The notes under the pieces are model-generated. The model did no database searches. It was given only the letters and a program-made list of their open reading frames with translations, and was not told the origin of the DNA. DNA of 8,626 nt from Candidatus Bathyarchaeota archaeon (GTDB taxonomy: Archaea; Thermoproteota; Bathyarchaeia; Bathyarchaeales; Bathycorpusculaceae): positions 1 through 8,626 of the forward strand of contig JAENXI010000025.1 of the NCBI GenBank assembly GCA_016649625.1, read 5' to 3'. The position numbers and the translations under genes are program-made. Positions 1-5,593 of this stretch are shown one piece after another. The stretch's first letter is position 1, and every line of letters starts with the position of its first letter.

Positions 1-357
1 ATTTTTGCCTTTGCTCCACAAATCCTCCATAAGATCCGAGACAGAAGACTTTCGTGATCGTTTAGGAATAGCAACGATCAGTTTTATTTTTCCATACTCT
101 AAATTCTGTAGAATCTCAACATCTGCACCTGTTTCCTTAATCCAATCCCTTCCGGTTATGCCTACATCCTGAAGTCCTTCACTTACGAAAATAGGTATTT
201 CTTGTGGTCTGAGAATTTTTAGTTCAATTCCGGAGTCGTTAATTGTAGGTCTATAAGTGCGTTCTTGACCAGATATTGTATAACCTGCACGTTGAAGGAT
301 GTTGAATGTTGCTTTTCCCAATGATCCAGCGGGTATTGCAAATTTAATTTTATTCAT
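1..357 (-). CDS. hisG: ATP phosphoribosyltransferase, N-terminal part (runs off the window)
   Basis: HisG joins ATP and PRPP to give phosphoribosyl-ATP, the first committed step of histidine synthesis in the cytoplasm. The window holds the first 119 codons; the 3' part, including the PRPP-binding loop, lies to the left. Family landmarks seen are the start MNKIKFAIPAGSLG, in the place of the usual P-x-G-x-L/KGRL-type N-terminal strand and loop, then RPQEIPIFV near residue 51 and GLQDVGITGRDW near residue 61. The RPQ-[DE]-IP and D-[LV]-GITG-[KR]-D blocks are typical of HisG. The ATG at 357 has a GGTGA ribosome binding site (364-368, read on the minus strand) six bases upstream, and a TATA box further back, so the start is well fixed. 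Whether other his genes follow downstream cannot be seen. Confidence 0.93.
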   Translation of the reverse strand, partial: MNKIKFAIPAGSLGKATFNILQRAGYTISGQERTYRPTINDSGIELKILRPQEIPIFVSEGLQDVGITGRDWIKETGADVEILQNLEYGKIKLIVAIPKRSRKSSVSDLMEDLWSKGKN

Positions 358-395
358 CAATAATCACCTAATTAGTACAATATGTATTTTGATAG

Positions 396-417
396 TTACA
401 GTTTTTAAATACTGTAA
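396..417 (-). promoter_or_regulatory. hisG core promoter inside an inverted repeat
   Basis: On the minus strand ATTTAAAA (403-410) reads as a TATA box about 50 bases before the hisG ATG, which predicts a leader of about 25 bases carrying the GGTGA site. The TATA box is flanked by perfect 7-bp arms: TTACAGT at 396-402 and ACTGTAA at 411-417, with the 8-bp spacer being the TATA element itself. That arrangement could be a repressor site that blocks TBP. This is inferred from sequence only. Confidence 0.5.
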
Positions 418-493
418 AAACGAATTTCTTAATATTAAAAATATTTTTTATTTGATCTGTTATCAAAGATAGAAAAGAGCCTTTTGAGTTACC

Positions 494-527
494 TTTAATA
501 AATAAAATCGTTTTTATGAACACGATT
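494..527 (-). terminator. Possible transcription end after the ribbon-helix-helix gene
   Basis: On the minus strand a 6-bp stem (arms AATCGT and ACGATT, plus-strand positions 506-511 and 522-527, 10-base loop) is followed by a T-rich stretch at 505-494. It lies about 80 bases past the stop at 609. Archaeal termination depends mainly on T-rich tracts, so the stem may be incidental. Confidence 0.25.
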
Positions 528-608
528 CCTCATTTTCCACCACTTAAAGGCACCTTAGTTGCTCTTTCTATTAAACCTATCTGCCAAAGATTAATTATAT
601 AAAAGTTT

Positions 609-1214
609 TTAGGATCCAAGCAAATCAGCAGACTCTAAGTTTCTTTTTTTAATTTGGAAAACAAGTGGGGGTAAAGTAGTTTTTACATCCAATTTAACAT
701 CTAACAATCCTTCCAAGATACCTTTCCATATTTCAGGATAGCTTACAAAAGGTGTTTTTAATAGAATATAGGTATCTTTTAAAAAGAAATCTCCAAATCC
801 TTGAATATTTAATCTTTTAAAAATTAGTTCCCAATTTTCAATTTTAGATGCTTGAATATTTAAAGTTGTTTCCATGGATATTTTTAAGGCATTCCCCATT
901 TCTTGGCCCATTATGCCCCACTTTTCTTTCGGAATTTGATTAAATAAGATGTTAATTAACTCTACATTGACAAATGCGATTCTGCTTATGCCACAATAAT
1001 ACTCACCAGGAAATCTCCAGTCATGTATCATCATGCTTTTGTAAACATCTAGCATTTTGGAAATGAGTGGCTTAATCCCAAGTTCTTTTCCTTCTTTTAT
1101 TAATGAGTCAACAAAGTCTCTTTCCTCTTTTTCTAATATGATCGTTGTTCGCTTTGTTTTTGGGACATTTGTATTTAGCATATGTTCAAATCGTTTCCTT
1201 TCGCTTTCTCGCAT
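609..1214 (-). CDS. Ribbon-helix-helix-like protein with an unrecognised C-terminal domain
   Basis: The family of this 201-residue protein is not recognised with confidence. Residues about 20-62 have the pattern of a MetJ/Arc/CopG ribbon-helix-helix: a basic stretch and short strand (KRTTIIL), an acidic helix (EKEERDFVDSLIKEG), a G turn and a second helix. This suggests a DNA-binding dimer. Residues about 70-190 form a separate alpha/beta domain. Its MGQEMGNAL segment, later GFGDF and alternating hydrophobic strands faintly recall V4R-type ligand-binding domains, but that link is weak. There is no signal peptide or membrane segment. The ATG at 1214 lies about 27 bases after a TATA element and has no good ribosome binding site, so the message is probably leaderless; Met12 is a possible alternative start. 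It stands alone between hisG and a candidate guide RNA. A transcription regulator is a reasonable guess. Confidence 0.75.
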   Translation of the reverse strand: MRESERKRFEHMLNTNVPKTKRTTIILEKEERDFVDSLIKEGKELGIKPLISKMLDVYKSMMIHDWRFPGEYYCGISRIAFVNVELINILFNQIPKEKWGIMGQEMGNALKISMETTLNIQASKIENWELIFKRLNIQGFGDFFLKDTYILLKTPFVSYPEIWKGILEGLLDVKLDVKTTLPPLVFQIKKRNLESADLLGS

Positions 1215-1236
1215 ATTAGATATACCTATAGAAATA

Positions 1237-1246
1237 CATTATATGC
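1237..1246 (-). promoter_or_regulatory. TATA element for a probably leaderless gene
   Basis: GCATATAATG on the minus strand is centred about 27 bases before the ATG at 1214. At that spacing transcription should begin at or next to the start codon. No GGTG or GGAGG motif lies between the two, which fits leaderless translation. Confidence 0.45.
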
Positions 1247-1276
1247 TTTTCTAAATTTGGAAAAAACCGAAAAAGA

Positions 1277-1284
1277 CTTATACA
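1277..1284 (+). promoter_or_regulatory. TATA-like element ahead of the C/D RNA candidate
   Basis: CTTATACA on the plus strand follows an A-rich stretch. A start about 25 bases downstream falls at 1304-1307, exactly where the candidate box C begins. No open reading frame follows on this strand, so a non-coding transcript is the natural product if the element works. Confidence 0.3.
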
Positions 1285-1304
1285 TCCCAAAAAGTTTGTA
1301 GAAA

Positions 1305-1360
1305 AGCCGATGAAGAATCTTAAAAGCTGAAGTTATGATGCACCCTAGGGTATCTGAGGC
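1305..1360 (+). ncRNA. Candidate C/D box guide RNA
   Basis: Four boxes occur in the order and spacing of archaeal 2'-O-methylation guides. Box C-like CCGATGA is at 1307-1313, a 13-base guide follows at 1314-1326, box D' CTGA is at 1327-1330, and a 4-base spacer leads to box C' ATGATGC at 1335-1341. A 12-base guide at 1342-1353 then leads to box D CTGA at 1354-1357. Such RNAs bind L7Ae, Nop5 and fibrillarin, and L7Ae is encoded in this window. Weak points are that box C departs from RTGATGA at its first two positions, C' departs at its last, and no convincing terminal stem is seen. The second guide contains the 10-bp palindrome ACCCTAGGGT, which is unusual for a guide. Confidence 0.35.
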
Positions 1361-1370
1361 AAATTATTGA

Positions 1371-1610
1371 TTAAGCGATAATCTTTTTCTTAATAAGGAA
1401 ATACATTAAAAGTAATCCGGATAAGAAAAGAATAAAACCGACAATAACAGCGGCGAAATAATTTAGGTTAAGGACTTCAGCCAAGATATAAGAAACATAA
1501 GTAGGCCCCACAAATATAAGAAAGACAGAAGTTAAAACTAACAAAATTTTCATAAATTTTGAATCCATATCAAACAGTCCAATTGAACCCTTTTCGGCAG
1601 TTCTATTCAT
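1371..1610 (-). CDS. Small membrane protein with two predicted helices
   Basis: This 79-residue protein has no recognised family. After a polar N-terminus of about 20 residues there is one hydrophobic helix (about residues 21-43, ILLVLTSVFLIFVG and on), a short polar loop (LNLNY), and a second helix (about 51-73). It ends in a KKK-containing tail, which favours a hairpin with both ends inside the cell. It lies 35-45 bases downstream of the PAC2 gene on the same strand and is probably co-transcribed with it. The ATG at 1610 was chosen; a GGGA ribosome-binding-like motif lies about 10 bases upstream. An in-frame TTG at 1619 would add three residues but sits too close to that motif. Short membrane proteins are easily over-called, but the clean two-helix profile and operon position support a real gene. 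Confidence 0.65.
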   Translation of the reverse strand: MNRTAEKGSIGLFDMDSKFMKILLVLTSVFLIFVGPTYVSYILAEVLNLNYFAAVIVGFILFLSGLLLMYFLIKKKIIA

Positions 1611-1654
1611 TAACCACAAATCCCGTTTTGCATACTTGGTATCCTTTTTCTCTA

Positions 1655-2296
1655 TTAACCTTCTTTTATCTCTTTTCCTAAAAATTTCATTAGTAATTTA
1701 AAAACTTGATAGCTGGCACCACGATCTGCCTTAAAACCGGTAGTACTACCTAGTAAACATACACCTTCAATATCAAGTTGCTTCGCTAGTGCTAGCGTAA
1801 GACCTGCAGCACCCACTATTTTGCCTTTTTCATAAATGGTTGCACCTTGTTCTTTAAATTCACGTATCAATCTTGAAGAGGTTGCAGCAACATACACATT
1901 ATCTCTATTATCAACAATAGGTACTCCACCCATAGTAACCATAAAATTACATCCCAATTTTTTTATGAATTCAATTATCTCAGAGCAAACTTGATAATGT
2001 GCCAAAACATCATCAAAAGAAGGTTGAGTTTCTCCCGTCATAATAATTATATTGGTATTCTCCATTGTTGCAGAATAGAATTCATATTTGGGGAGATTAC
2101 AAATTCCCTCTGAACTGACAGTCACATAATCTGGAAAAAAGGGAGAATAAAATTCTGCAAAAAGTTTTGCTTCAGAAATATTAACTAACAGATTAGCGGC
2201 TATTCGTCCTACATTTCCAAAACCTGGAAGCCCCTGAATAAATACTGGATTTTCAAGATTTGGAGTAATAATTTCACGGAAAAAAGGTTTCTCCAA
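1655..2296 (-). CDS. PAC2-family protein (proteasome assembly chaperone family)
   Basis: PAC2-family proteins are archaeal relatives of the eukaryotic proteasome assembly chaperones, and some bind proteasome subunits or act with proteasome-like ATPases. The protein has 213 residues, the usual length for the single-domain archaeal form. Family features seen are GLPGFGNVG near residues 22-30 (family GLPG-x-GNVG), a central NIIIMTGETQP strand and turn, TMGGVPI, and later IVGAAGLTLALA and a GSTTGF segment. It is cytoplasmic, with no signal or membrane segment. The start is TTG at 2296, supported by GGTG seven bases upstream (2304-2307 on the minus strand); there is no in-frame ATG nearby. The promoter region holds two adjoining 16-bp palindromes, which suggests dedicated control. 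The partner substrate cannot be read from sequence, so the chaperone role is family-level inference. Confidence 0.88.
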   Translation of the reverse strand: MEKPFFREIITPNLENPVFIQGLPGFGNVGRIAANLLVNISEAKLFAEFYSPFFPDYVTVSSEGICNLPKYEFYSATMENTNIIIMTGETQPSFDDVLAHYQVCSEIIEFIKKLGCNFMVTMGGVPIVDNRDNVYVAATSSRLIREFKEQGATIYEKGKIVGAAGLTLALAKQLDIEGVCLLGSTTGFKADRGASYQVFKLLMKFLGKEIKEG

Positions 2297-2321
2297 CTGT
2301 TTGCACCATTGCTTACAAACA

Positions 2322-2354
2322 TTTAATCTAGATTAAAATGTTTTTGCAAAAACA
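2322..2354. repeat. Two back-to-back perfect 16-bp palindromes
   Basis: TTTAATCTAGATTAAA (2322-2337) and TGTTTTTGCAAAAACA (2339-2354) are each perfectly self-complementary and are separated by a single A. Their centres are 17 bp apart. They sit 26-58 bases before the TTG of the PAC2 gene, where its TATA box must lie, and about 70-100 bases before the tRNA. A pair of dimeric regulator sites is the simplest reading. Confidence 0.6.
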
Positions 2355-2425
2355 AAAAAGAAACTATTAATATGCAGCAATTAGTAGTACTAAAAGGATT
2401 CTTAGAATAGTAGTATAATAAATAT

Positions 2426-2522
2426 AGCGGGGTGGGGCAGCCAGGATTAACCCGCTGGGCTCATATGAGCTTTATAGCTCTGAGAGACCCAGAGATCAGT
2501 AGTTCAAATCTACTCCCCGCTA
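2426..2522 (+). tRNA. Initiator tRNA-Met (CAT), intron-containing
   Basis: The cloverleaf is complete. The acceptor is AGCGGGG (2426-2432) with CCCCGCT (2515-2521), the D arm is at 2435-2453, and the anticodon stem is CTGGG (2455-2459) with CCCAG (2488-2492). The anticodon is CAT (2462-2464). The T arm is AGTAG/CTACT around loop TTCAAAT (2503-2509), and the discriminator is A2522. No CCA is encoded, so it is added after transcription. The A1-U72 pair and three consecutive G-C pairs at the base of the anticodon stem mark it as the initiator, not an elongator Met tRNA. The gene is interrupted after position 37 by a 21-base intron. It is on the plus strand, between minus-strand genes, with AT-rich upstream sequence where the exact promoter is unclear. 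Confidence 0.95.
2466..2486 (+). other. tRNA intron with canonical bulge-helix-bulge splice sites
   Basis: The 21-base intron lies between tRNA positions 37 and 38, the usual archaeal site. The central 4-bp helix pairs CTCA (2460-2463, including part of the anticodon) with TGAG (2481-2484). The 3-base bulges are TA|T (2464-2466) and AG|A (2485-2487), each cut after its second base. The inner stem is GAGCT/AGCTC (2467-2471 with 2476-2480) closed by a TTAT loop. This is an ideal substrate for the archaeal tRNA-splicing endonuclease. Confidence 0.9.
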
Positions 2523-2643
2523 CTAAAATCTTAAAGGTAAAGTAAACAAAGAAGAATAGTTTTTATTAAGAAATATTCAAAAAAAATATTTTATTTTCAT
2601 ATAAACTACTCATAAATAATTACAAAAAAATTAAGAAACATAC

Positions 2644-2663
2644 GAAATATAAACAAAAAAAGT
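2644..2663 (-). terminator. T-rich terminator after the L24e gene
   Basis: On the minus strand a run of seven T residues (2661-2655), followed by TTTATATTT, lies about 40 bases past the L24e stop. Oligo-T tracts of this kind end archaeal transcripts. The 2523-2700 interval otherwise holds no gene that I can support. Confidence 0.45.
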
Positions 2664-2700
2664 GGGTTGAAAATCGTAAAAGCAGCTTTCTGGTAATATT

Positions 2701-2898
2701 TTAACCTTTTCCTTTTTCTTCTTTACCAAAATATTTAGTCCACTTGAATTTTCTAGAGTCTCGTTTAAAATGTAAAGAACTTTTTCGACATTTGCTTGAA
2801 CATAACGATAAAAGTGTTCCATCGTTTTTAACGTATATCATTCCTGTGCCTGCAGGGAAATCATGACCGCAAAATGAGCATTTTTTAGGTTTTGGCAT
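2701..2898 (-). CDS. rpl24e: Large-subunit ribosomal protein L24e
   Basis: L24e is a small zinc-binding protein of the archaeal and eukaryotic large ribosomal subunit. The 65-residue length is normal. The zinc site is intact: C7-x2-C10 near the N-terminus and C33-x3-C37, with family segments CSFCGHDFPAGTGMIYV and LCSSKCRKS between and around them, and a basic KFKWTKYF stretch near the end. It is the third gene of the L7Ae-S28e-L24e operon, 29 bases after S28e. The ATG at 2898 has GAGG eight bases upstream. In many archaea ndk and infB follow in this operon. Here an intergenic region and the opposite-strand tRNA follow instead, so the cluster is cut short. Confidence 0.96.
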   Translation of the reverse strand: MPKPKKCSFCGHDFPAGTGMIYVKNDGTLLSLCSSKCRKSSLHFKRDSRKFKWTKYFGKEEKGKG

Positions 2899-2927
2899 TG
2901 ATTTTTCCTCAAAGATTAGTTTTTGAT

Positions 2928-3158
2928 TTATCGTCTAGTAAGTTTCTTTGCTTCTCTTTCGGTTTCTCGAAGCAATAAAATGTCTTGAACACGTACAGGT
3001 CCTTTAACATTCCTGGATATGATACGCCCTTTATCTTTTCCGTCTAATACTCTAACTCTAACTTGAGTTATTTCACCAGTGGTACCTGTACGACCAATTA
3101 TTTGGATCACTTCAGCAGGAATAAGTTCGTCTCTTGCTTTTCCAACGTCGCGGCTCAT
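2928..3158 (-). CDS. rps28e: Small-subunit ribosomal protein S28e
   Basis: S28e is an OB-fold protein of the small ribosomal subunit near the mRNA exit region. The 76-residue protein carries the family signature in order: [25 protein letters not shown] in the first half (given here only as a region, residues about 14-38), [13 protein letters not shown] in the middle and the acidic-basic tail ETEREAKKL. The ATG at 3158 overlaps the TGA of L7Ae by one base and has GGAG seven bases upstream. A GTG one codon earlier (3161) is an alternative but lies too close to that site. The tight overlap suggests translational coupling with L7Ae. Confidence 0.96.
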   Translation of the reverse strand: MSRDVGKARDELIPAEVIQIIGRTGTTGEITQVRVRVLDGKDKGRIISRNVKGPVRVQDILLLRETEREAKKLTRR

Positions 3159-3538
3159 CACTGAGCTCCTCTTTTAACTTGCTCAATCCTCGCAATAATC
3201 TCTTTGATTAATCCAGTAGCATCCCCTTCTTTTAGGATTACAACTGAAGCTGTAGGAACATCAATACCAACTGCATTGCCTAGTTTGATTTTGTTAGGTA
3301 CAAACAAGTAGGGAATTTTTCTTTCCTCACATAAAATCGGTAAATGCGCAATGATTTCTGGTGGATCGACGTCTTCAGCTATAACTACAAGTTTCGCTTG
3401 AGCACGTTCAACAACTTTCGTTGCTTCATTTGTTCCTTTTCTAACGAGTCCAGTCTTTGAAGCTATTTCTAGGGCTTCATAGGCTGCATCTACGAGTTCT
3501 TTAGGTACTTCATATTTTACATAGAATGGTTTTGACAT
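3158..3538 (-). CDS. rpl7ae: Ribosomal protein L7Ae, K-turn RNA-binding protein
   Basis: L7Ae binds kink-turn RNA. In archaea it is part of the large ribosomal subunit and the core of C/D and H/ACA guide RNPs, and is also found with RNase P. The 126-residue protein shows the family RNA-binding stretch [11 protein letters not shown] (residues about 31-41), then [26 protein letters not shown] and GNAVGIDV. The ATG at 3538 was chosen because GGGTGAGG lies just upstream; a GTG nine bases earlier (3547) overlaps that site and is unlikely. It is first in the operon with S28e and L24e. It is transcribed away from gar1, another guide-RNP gene, across a 155-bp shared control region. No kink-turn is seen in its own short leader, so autoregulation is not indicated. 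Confidence 0.97.
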   Translation of the reverse strand: MSKPFYVKYEVPKELVDAAYEALEIASKTGLVRKGTNEATKVVERAQAKLVVIAEDVDPPEIIAHLPILCEERKIPYLFVPNKIKLGNAVGIDVPTASVVILKEGDATGLIKEIIARIEQVKRGAQ

Positions 3539-3578
3539 AAGCCTCACCCTTTAAAGGTACAGTCTTATCGCCACTTCT

Positions 3579-3586
3579 CATTTATG
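3579..3586 (-). promoter_or_regulatory. TATA element for the L7Ae operon
   Basis: CATAAATG on the minus strand lies about 44 bases before the L7Ae ATG. This places the transcript start near 3558 and leaves a leader of about 20 bases that just includes the GGGTGAGG ribosome binding site. Confidence 0.4.
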
Positions 3587-3643
3587 AAGGTTTCGTCTAA
3601 GAACTGAACAGGCTAGTCTCATGTATCACTAATGGCAGAAATG

Positions 3644-3653
3644 TTTAAATAAA
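3644..3653 (+). promoter_or_regulatory. TATA element for the gar1-tfb operon
   Basis: TTTAAATAAA on the plus strand is a good archaeal TATA box. A start about 25 bases on, near 3673, gives a short leader that contains GAGGGG (3679-3684) before the gar1 TTG codon. Confidence 0.5.
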
Positions 3654-3693
3654 ATCTCACGATGACGTTGTTGTTTTTGAGGGGAATGTATTT

Positions 3694-3945
3694 TTGGAGA
3701 AATTGGGGAGAGTGCTTAATGTGACTCCTTCTCAGAACATTATCATTAAATCAAATAAAATCCCAAAAATCGGTATAGATGTGGTTGATGAAAGATTAAA
3801 AGTTGTAGGAAGAACTTTTGACATTATTGGACCATTATCTTCACCGTATATAATTGTTAAACCGGTAATTAAAGAACCAAAAAAAATAGTGGGTGAAAAG
3901 GTATATTTACATTTCTCAACAAATAAACGGAGAAAGAGATATTGA
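3694..3945 (+). CDS. gar1: H/ACA RNP protein Gar1
   Basis: Gar1 is a small six-stranded beta-barrel protein that binds Cbf5 in H/ACA guide RNPs and speeds pseudouridylation of rRNA. The 83-residue protein has the archaeal Gar1 layout: [15 protein letters not shown] at the N-terminus, a central [21 protein letters not shown] block (residues about 37-57; the G-x2-DIIGP-x3-PY core is diagnostic), and a lysine/arginine-rich tail. Translation appears to start at TTG 3694 after GAGGGG ten bases upstream; an ATG at 3686 is out of frame. The stop overlaps the start of tfb in TTGA, a linkage of gar1 and tfb that is common in archaea. The neighbouring divergent gene encodes L7Ae, which sits in the same H/ACA particle. 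Confidence 0.92.
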   Translation: MEKLGRVLNVTPSQNIIIKSNKIPKIGIDVVDERLKVVGRTFDIIGPLSSPYIIVKPVIKEPKKIVGEKVYLHFSTNKRRKRY

Positions 3946-4916
3946 GTGGAGATAGTAACCTACAAGAAAAAATAAAAAATTCGCCTGAAGCACACAGCAG
4001 TGAATCCTTTAAGGTTCAATCATGTCCTGAATGTGGAAGTGCCAGACTTATGCGCGACTATGAATGTGCAGAAGTTGTATGCATGGATTGCGGAATAGTA
4101 GTTGCAGCGAAAATAGCTGATAGAGGACCAGAATGGCGTGCTTTTGATGATGAGCAAAGATCAAAAAGAACCAGAGTTGGAGCACCATTAACATACACAA
4201 TTCATGATAAAGGGCTATCAACAACTATTGATTGGCATGATCGTGATGTATATGGAAAAAGTCTTTCACCTGGACAAAAAGCGCAGGTATATCGACTCAG
4301 AAAATGGCAAAGACGCATTCGTGTTTCAGACGCAACAGAACGAAATTTGGCTTTTGCATTATCTGAAATCACAAAAATTTCCAATAATTTGAGTCTACCT
4401 AAAAGCATTCTTGAAACTGCGTCGGTCATTTATCGGAAAGCAGTAAAAGAACGCCTGATTCGCGGTCGATCAATTCAAGGTGTTACATCAGCAGCAATTT
4501 ATTTAGCCTGTAGACAATGTGGATTACCTCGTACTTTAGATGAGATAGCTCGTGCCTCTACTGTAAACAAGAAAGAGGTTGGCCGTAGTTATCGCTTTCT
4601 AATTAGAGAACTCAATTACAAGATTCCCCCTCTAAGACCAAGCCAATACATAACAAAATTTTCCAATCAACTAACGATGCAAGGCAAAGTTGAAGAAATC
4701 GCTCATAAAATTTTAGCCTCAGCTAAACAACTTAAACTTACTTCAGGTCGAGGACCAACTGGAATTGCAGCAGCTGCAAGTTATGTTGCATCAGTCTTAA
4801 CAGGTGAAAGAAAAACCCAAAGAGAGATAGCAGAAATTGCACAGGTAACTGAGGTCACCATTAGGAACCGATATAAGGAACTTGTACAACGTCTAACGTT
4901 TGAAATTAGTATTTAA
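3942..4916 (+). CDS. tfb: Transcription initiation factor B (TFB, TFIIB homologue)
   Basis: TFB binds the TBP-TATA complex and the BRE and recruits RNA polymerase. The 324-residue protein has normal length and all parts. There is an N-terminal zinc ribbon with C28-x2-C31 and C47-x2-C50, then a B-reader/linker region (residues about 55-105, including [10 protein letters not shown] and [10 protein letters not shown], both typical). Two cyclin-like repeats follow: about 118-205, with [17 protein letters not shown], and about 212-310, with [16 protein letters not shown] and a final [12 protein letters not shown]. The start is TTG 3942, overlapping the gar1 TGA in TTGA; there is no in-frame ATG before the zinc ribbon, so this start is the only reasonable one. 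It is co-transcribed with gar1 and probably with the DUF116 gene 42 bases downstream. Only one TFB lies in the window, and it has all the residues expected of a general factor. Confidence 0.98.
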   Translation: MSGDSNLQEKIKNSPEAHSSESFKVQSCPECGSARLMRDYECAEVVCMDCGIVVAAKIADRGPEWRAFDDEQRSKRTRVGAPLTYTIHDKGLSTTIDWHDRDVYGKSLSPGQKAQVYRLRKWQRRIRVSDATERNLAFALSEITKISNNLSLPKSILETASVIYRKAVKERLIRGRSIQGVTSAAIYLACRQCGLPRTLDEIARASTVNKKEVGRSYRFLIRELNYKIPPLRPSQYITKFSNQLTMQGKVEEIAHKILASAKQLKLTSGRGPTGIAAAASYVASVLTGERKTQREIAEIAQVTEVTIRNRYKELVQRLTFEISI

Positions 4917-4958
4917 GAGAATCAAACTTTTTAAGGACGTAATCGGCTATCTAAAGCT

Positions 4959-5573
4959 ATGCCTTATAAGTTCACCTTTGATCTTTCAAAATTACCCCGA
5001 TTCTTCTTTAATGAAATAACAATAATTTCATATCAAAAAGGTATGCACAAGACAATTCTTAATACCCTAAAAGAGGTGATACTAAAATTCAAAATACAGG
5101 AAGCAACTGGATTAAATCTTTCAGATGCTATTATTCTTCTTCAAGACCTAATTGACTTACAAGGCATAAATCTAATGCAGAGAAATAAATTTTTAAAAAC
5201 AAAAAAGAGAGCACTTTTTCTTCCACACTGCACTAGAAAATTTATGGATAACAGATGTCAAGCAAATTTTGATCCAACCATTCCCACCTATAATTGTAAA
5301 CATTGCTCGAACGATTGTTTAGTTAGCAAAGCAAATCGATTAGCTGAAAATAAGGGCTATGATGTTTATGTTGTTCCAGGGGGTTCATGCGTACCAAAAA
5401 TAGTTAAAAATTTTAAGTATGAAGGAGCAATTGGAATTGCTTGTGGTGAAGAGATGAAAATGTCTGGTGATGTCTTAGGGAGCATGGAAGTAGCTGGACA
5501 AGCCATTCCTCTGATTAAAAATGGATGTGCAAATACAGCTTTTAATTTAGAAACATTACAAAAAACTCTTTAA
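4959..5573 (+). CDS. DUF116 family protein, cysteine-rich
   Basis: DUF116 proteins are conserved in archaea and some anaerobic bacteria; their biochemical role is not established. The 204-residue protein has a non-conserved helical N-terminal part (about 1-82) and then the family core: LPHC (C91), C100, YNCKHCSNDC (C113, C116, C120), AENKGYDVYVVPGGS with C144, GIACGEEM (C162) and NGCANTAF (C190). Eight cysteines in conserved contexts suggest a metal or iron-sulfur site, which is an inference. There are no membrane segments. The ATG at 4959 follows tfb by 42 bases; AAGGA at 4933-4937 is too far upstream to be a good ribosome binding site, so coupling to tfb or a very short leader is possible. 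It ends facing L40e with 20 bases between the stops. Confidence 0.85.
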   Translation: MPYKFTFDLSKLPRFFFNEITIISYQKGMHKTILNTLKEVILKFKIQEATGLNLSDAIILLQDLIDLQGINLMQRNKFLKTKKRALFLPHCTRKFMDNRCQANFDPTIPTYNCKHCSNDCLVSKANRLAENKGYDVYVVPGGSCVPKIVKNFKYEGAIGIACGEEMKMSGDVLGSMEVAGQAIPLIKNGCANTAFNLETLQKTL

Positions 5574-5593
5574 GAAAAATTTTAAAAAAGAGA
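5574..5593. terminator. Shared AT-rich end of two converging genes
   Basis: The 20 bases between the DUF116 stop and the L40e stop are almost all A and T. On the minus strand they contain T6 and T5 runs split by AAAA, which is well suited to ending the L40e transcript. On the plus strand the T-tract is shorter. Confidence 0.35.

Noticed and set aside
516..602. 28-codon plus-strand frame starting MNTIPHFPPLKG
   Set aside because: A TATA-like stretch lies upstream, but the spacing is wrong for a leaderless start, there is no ribosome binding site, and it is too short to judge. It more likely belongs to the region after the minus-strand gene.
1057..1254. 65-codon plus-strand frame
   Set aside because: It is antisense to the ribbon-helix-helix gene and its promoter; low-complexity serine/phenylalanine-rich text with no coding support.
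2631..2822. 63-codon minus-strand frame overlapping L24e
   Set aside because: It lies mostly in another frame of the L24e gene, which is certain from its zinc cysteines and conserved sequence.
4202..4429. Open frames on both strands inside tfb
   Set aside because: They are shadows of the first cyclin repeat of TFB, which is intact.
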